From assembly GCF_050750585.1 (NCBI RefSeq), contig NZ_JBOJLM010000016.1, forward strand, positions 1-64,000: a stretch of 64,000 bases of DNA. Reading direction: 5' to 3'. Both the position numbers and the translations under genes were made by a program. Below, one piece after another: positions 61,995 through 64,000 of this stretch. Below the pieces are notes generated by a model. It saw only the letters and a program-made list of their open reading frames with translations, was not told the origin of the DNA and did no database searches. The number at the start of each line of letters is the position of its first letter. The stretch's first letter is position 1. This DNA is from Salinimicrobium sp050750585. GTDB lineage: Bacteria > Bacteroidota > Bacteroidia > Flavobacteriales > Flavobacteriaceae.

Positions 61995-64000
61995 TTAATC
62001 TATCTGGTCCACAAGGAATTTTAGCACCCGGGTGAAATCTTCAGAATAAACCCGTACGAAATACATGCCTTTGCTGGGTACTTTTATCGGTAATTTGCTG
62101 ATTTTTTCAAGCTCAATATTGGAATAGGTATGTATTTTCTGTCCTAAAGCATTGAACAAAATGGCCTTTTTGAGAGGTAACAGGCCTGGATTTTTAATTA
62201 CAACTTCTTTATACTTTGATGAATAAACTAAATTAAATTTACCCTGAGCAGGAGTGGGTTCTTCGGGTTGTTCACTTCCGTCGCCATCACCACTTCCATC
62301 GCCATCACCACTTCCGTCGTCATCACCGTCACCACTTCCATCGCCGTCACCATTTCCATCGCCGTCACCGGGATCTTCTGTATCATCTTTTTTCTCATGG
62401 AAGACAAGAGAGTAACGATCATGAATTTCACCGGGTTCAATTGTTGTAGTAAAATCAGATGCTCTCAGGTTGTAATAAGTGTCGGTAGCATTGTCTCTAA
62501 TAAATATCGGAAGGTCATCAGGGATATTTTCCATTTCATCTATAGCAATGGTGAACTCTCCTTCCGTAGAAATTTTAAGTCCCAGAGGTAAGACCCTTTC
62601 AGTATCAAAATCGGGTACTCCCTGAATTACCAGTCTATCCTCCTCTTCTCCCATAAGCCAGTACATATCCTCTTTATTATTTTCGATAAGAGGTGCGTCA
62701 TAACCAAGGTCGAAACCTGAAGTTGTAGCGGTATCACGGGTTACCAGGAGCTGACGGTGATACCCGGCCGGAGATTCAAATTTGAGCCACAGCCTCATTC
62801 TGTTCTCAACTGTAGTAGTTTCTTCGGTTGTAGGATTCAAACTAATCGTCTTCTTCTCCATTGAATGGAAAACGACTTTTGTGGAATCTGCCTCAGTTTG
62901 AAATACCCGCTGGCTATTATTGAATTTAACCTCTCCACCTGTGATTGTCACATTTGGATTAAGCGACAATGCAGGGTTTAAAACGGTATTAATAAAAAAT
63001 CCCTGGCCCACAGCAATATACTGGCGTGGTTTTTTTCCGCCCTGTCGGTTTGGATTCTGGTTATTGATCCTGGCATCATTGGCAATTGCACGAATACCAC
63101 CGGCCAGGTTGTAAATGGCGTAACCTCCTACATATTCAGTAAGAATGTGGGTCTTATTAGCAAAATGAGACCAGAAATAAATTGAGCCATTAAATACATT
63201 TTGAGAATTTCTGCCTAAAGGAACATTTTTTAGGTTATCCCTAATAAATTCACTTGCGTCAATGGCTGAGGGGTATGGGTTTCCAATTAAATAATTTTGA
63301 TCCAGCCCAATATTTAATGTTATTGTGCCATTATTAGGCATACCCCTAAAGGTGTAGTTTTGCAACTCCTTTATATCTTTATTTCCTCTTGACCCTTTCA
63401 TGGTAAACCCTTCTCCTGTAGTTACAAGTGTGCCTGGGGTAATTTGTTTCCACTTGCTGTACTCCCCGGCTTTTCCAAAAAACCTATTTAACCAGTAGGA
63501 GCTTATTCTAATAGGGTCGCCTTCAGAGTAATCATGATCTGCATAGTGATACTGAGGATTAAAATCTATAGTACCTGGATTTTCGGGGTTAGTTCCGTCC
63601 CTTAGAACATCAATAAGTTTATATCCTGAATTGGGTTCATTTCCTTGAATGCTTACAGGAGAACTCCAATAATTGTAATTATGACTACTGGCAGTTCCCT
63701 GCTGGTCACGTTCAAGATATCCCGATCCCTCTACCTTGCTGCCTTCTGTCTGTAAAAGCTGTGATTCTCCATTAAGATCGAGAACTCCGTCGAGCTTAAG
63801 ATAATGAGTTAGCGTTAGGCTGGTTCCGGTTTTATTATTTTCTCCTTTTAAATTAAGAGTTCCTGTTTTGTCCAGTAAGCCCAAGAGGGTAATATTCTGA
63901 GAGGAAGTGGGATTGTTAACTTTTTTACCATTAAGATCTACAATATTCCAGTTAATGGCTTCCCCGTTTATTCCGCTGGTATTTGGAGCGTTCCATACAT
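61995..64000 (-). CDS. Second T9SS cargo protein, 5' end beyond the window
   Basis: The reading frame stays open to the right edge, so the true start lies outside; 667 codons are visible. Its sequence parallels the C-terminal part of the giant protein step by step ('INWNIVDLNGKKVNN', 'NYNYWSSPVSIQGN', 'GEGFTMKGSRGNK', 'YLIGNPYPSAIDASEFIRDN', 'ATTSGFDLGYDAPLIENNKE', 'VPDFDTERVLPLGLK'). A roughly 40-residue Asp/Gly/Ser repeat region precedes the final T9SS type A sorting domain ('NLVYSSKYKEVVIKNPGLLP', 'SKGMYFVRVYSED'). It is a paralog of the downstream giant and also a predicted surface protein. Confidence 0.9.
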   Translation of the reverse strand, partial: VWNAPNTSGINGEAINWNIVDLNGKKVNNPTSSQNITLLGLLDKTGTLNLKGENNKTGTSLTLTHYLKLDGVLDLNGESQLLQTEGSKVEGSGYLERDQQGTASSHNYNYWSSPVSIQGNEPNSGYKLIDVLRDGTNPENPGTIDFNPQYHYADHDYSEGDPIRISSYWLNRFFGKAGEYSKWKQITPGTLVTTGEGFTMKGSRGNKDIKELQNYTFRGMPNNGTITLNIGLDQNYLIGNPYPSAIDASEFIRDNLKNVPLGRNSQNVFNGSIYFWSHFANKTHILTEYVGGYAIYNLAGGIRAIANDARINNQNPNRQGGKKPRQYIAVGQGFFINTVLNPALSLNPNVTITGGEVKFNNSQRVFQTEADSTKVVFHSMEKKTISLNPTTEETTTVENRMRLWLKFESPAGYHRQLLVTRDTATTSGFDLGYDAPLIENNKEDMYWLMGEEEDRLVIQGVPDFDTERVLPLGLKISTEGEFTIAIDEMENIPDDLPIFIRDNATDTYYNLRASDFTTTIEPGEIHDRYSLVFHEKKDDTEDPGDGDGNGDGDGSGDGDDDGSGDGDGSGDGDGSEQPEEPTPAQGKFNLVYSSKYKEVVIKNPGLLPLKKAILFNALGQKIHTYSNIELEKISKLPIKVPSKGMYFVRVYSEDFTRVLKFLVDQID

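Overview
The window looks like a chromosomal segment of a marine-type flavobacterium (Bacteroidota, Flavobacteriaceae; a Gramella/Salegentibacter/Zunongwangia-like genus is a guess). The supporting signs are AT-rich DNA, promoters with the Bacteroidota TAnnTTTG box instead of a classical -10, a short RpoD, a TonB receptor plus DUF4249 pair, the TamL lipoprotein, PorT of the type IX secretion system (T9SS), huge SprB-repeat proteins with C-terminal T9SS sorting domains, and an AccD without its zinc-ribbon cysteines. There are no rRNA or tRNA genes, no CRISPR array and no transposase in the window.

Layout. 1-275 is a gene-free end with palindromic repeats. 276-3704 (-) holds a DUF4249 lipoprotein, a TonB-dependent receptor and a small membrane protein. 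3893-10895 (+) is a compact, mostly overlapping pigment/light operon: a CarH/LitR-like B12-binding MerR regulator, crtI, crtB, an unknown secreted protein, crtZ, a fused lycopene cyclase, a TspO-like membrane protein and a DNA photolyase; the expected product is zeaxanthin. 10928-12760 is a gene-free tandem array of about 262-bp units. 12834-18915 (-) is the MoxR-DUF58 cluster with DUF4350, DUF4129 and SpoIIM-like proteins, with an RDD protein divergent from it.

19663-32326 carries housekeeping and stress genes (cyclophilin, CoA-type NUDIX, PlsC-like acyltransferase, an ECF sigma factor with a membrane partner, type II NADH dehydrogenase, SelO, Tex, DUF488, YpdA, Rpe). 32448-35203 contains a tiny membrane protein, a BLUF blue-light sensor with a textbook promoter, RpoD and a frameshifted PepSY membrane protein. 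35313-42841 (-) is pnp, rpsO, accD, fba and tamL. 42879-48025 holds a SPOUT methyltransferase, porT-ubiE and trkA-trkH.

48115-50534 is a second repeat region: two blocks of a 235-238-bp tandem repeat flank a higBA-type toxin-antitoxin pair that has a clear operator. 50618-53683 has an aminotransferase, a fatty acid desaturase and rsmG. 53786-64000 (-) holds a 2646-residue T9SS cargo protein with 11 nearly identical 79-residue SprB repeats, and a related second T9SS protein that runs off the right edge.

The main biological themes are light (B12 photoreceptor candidate, carotenoids, photolyase, BLUF), cell-surface display through T9SS, and three or more families of dispersed palindromic repeats built into higher-order arrays. 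Starts were re-chosen for several genes where the longest reading frame was implausible; this is stated in each entry.
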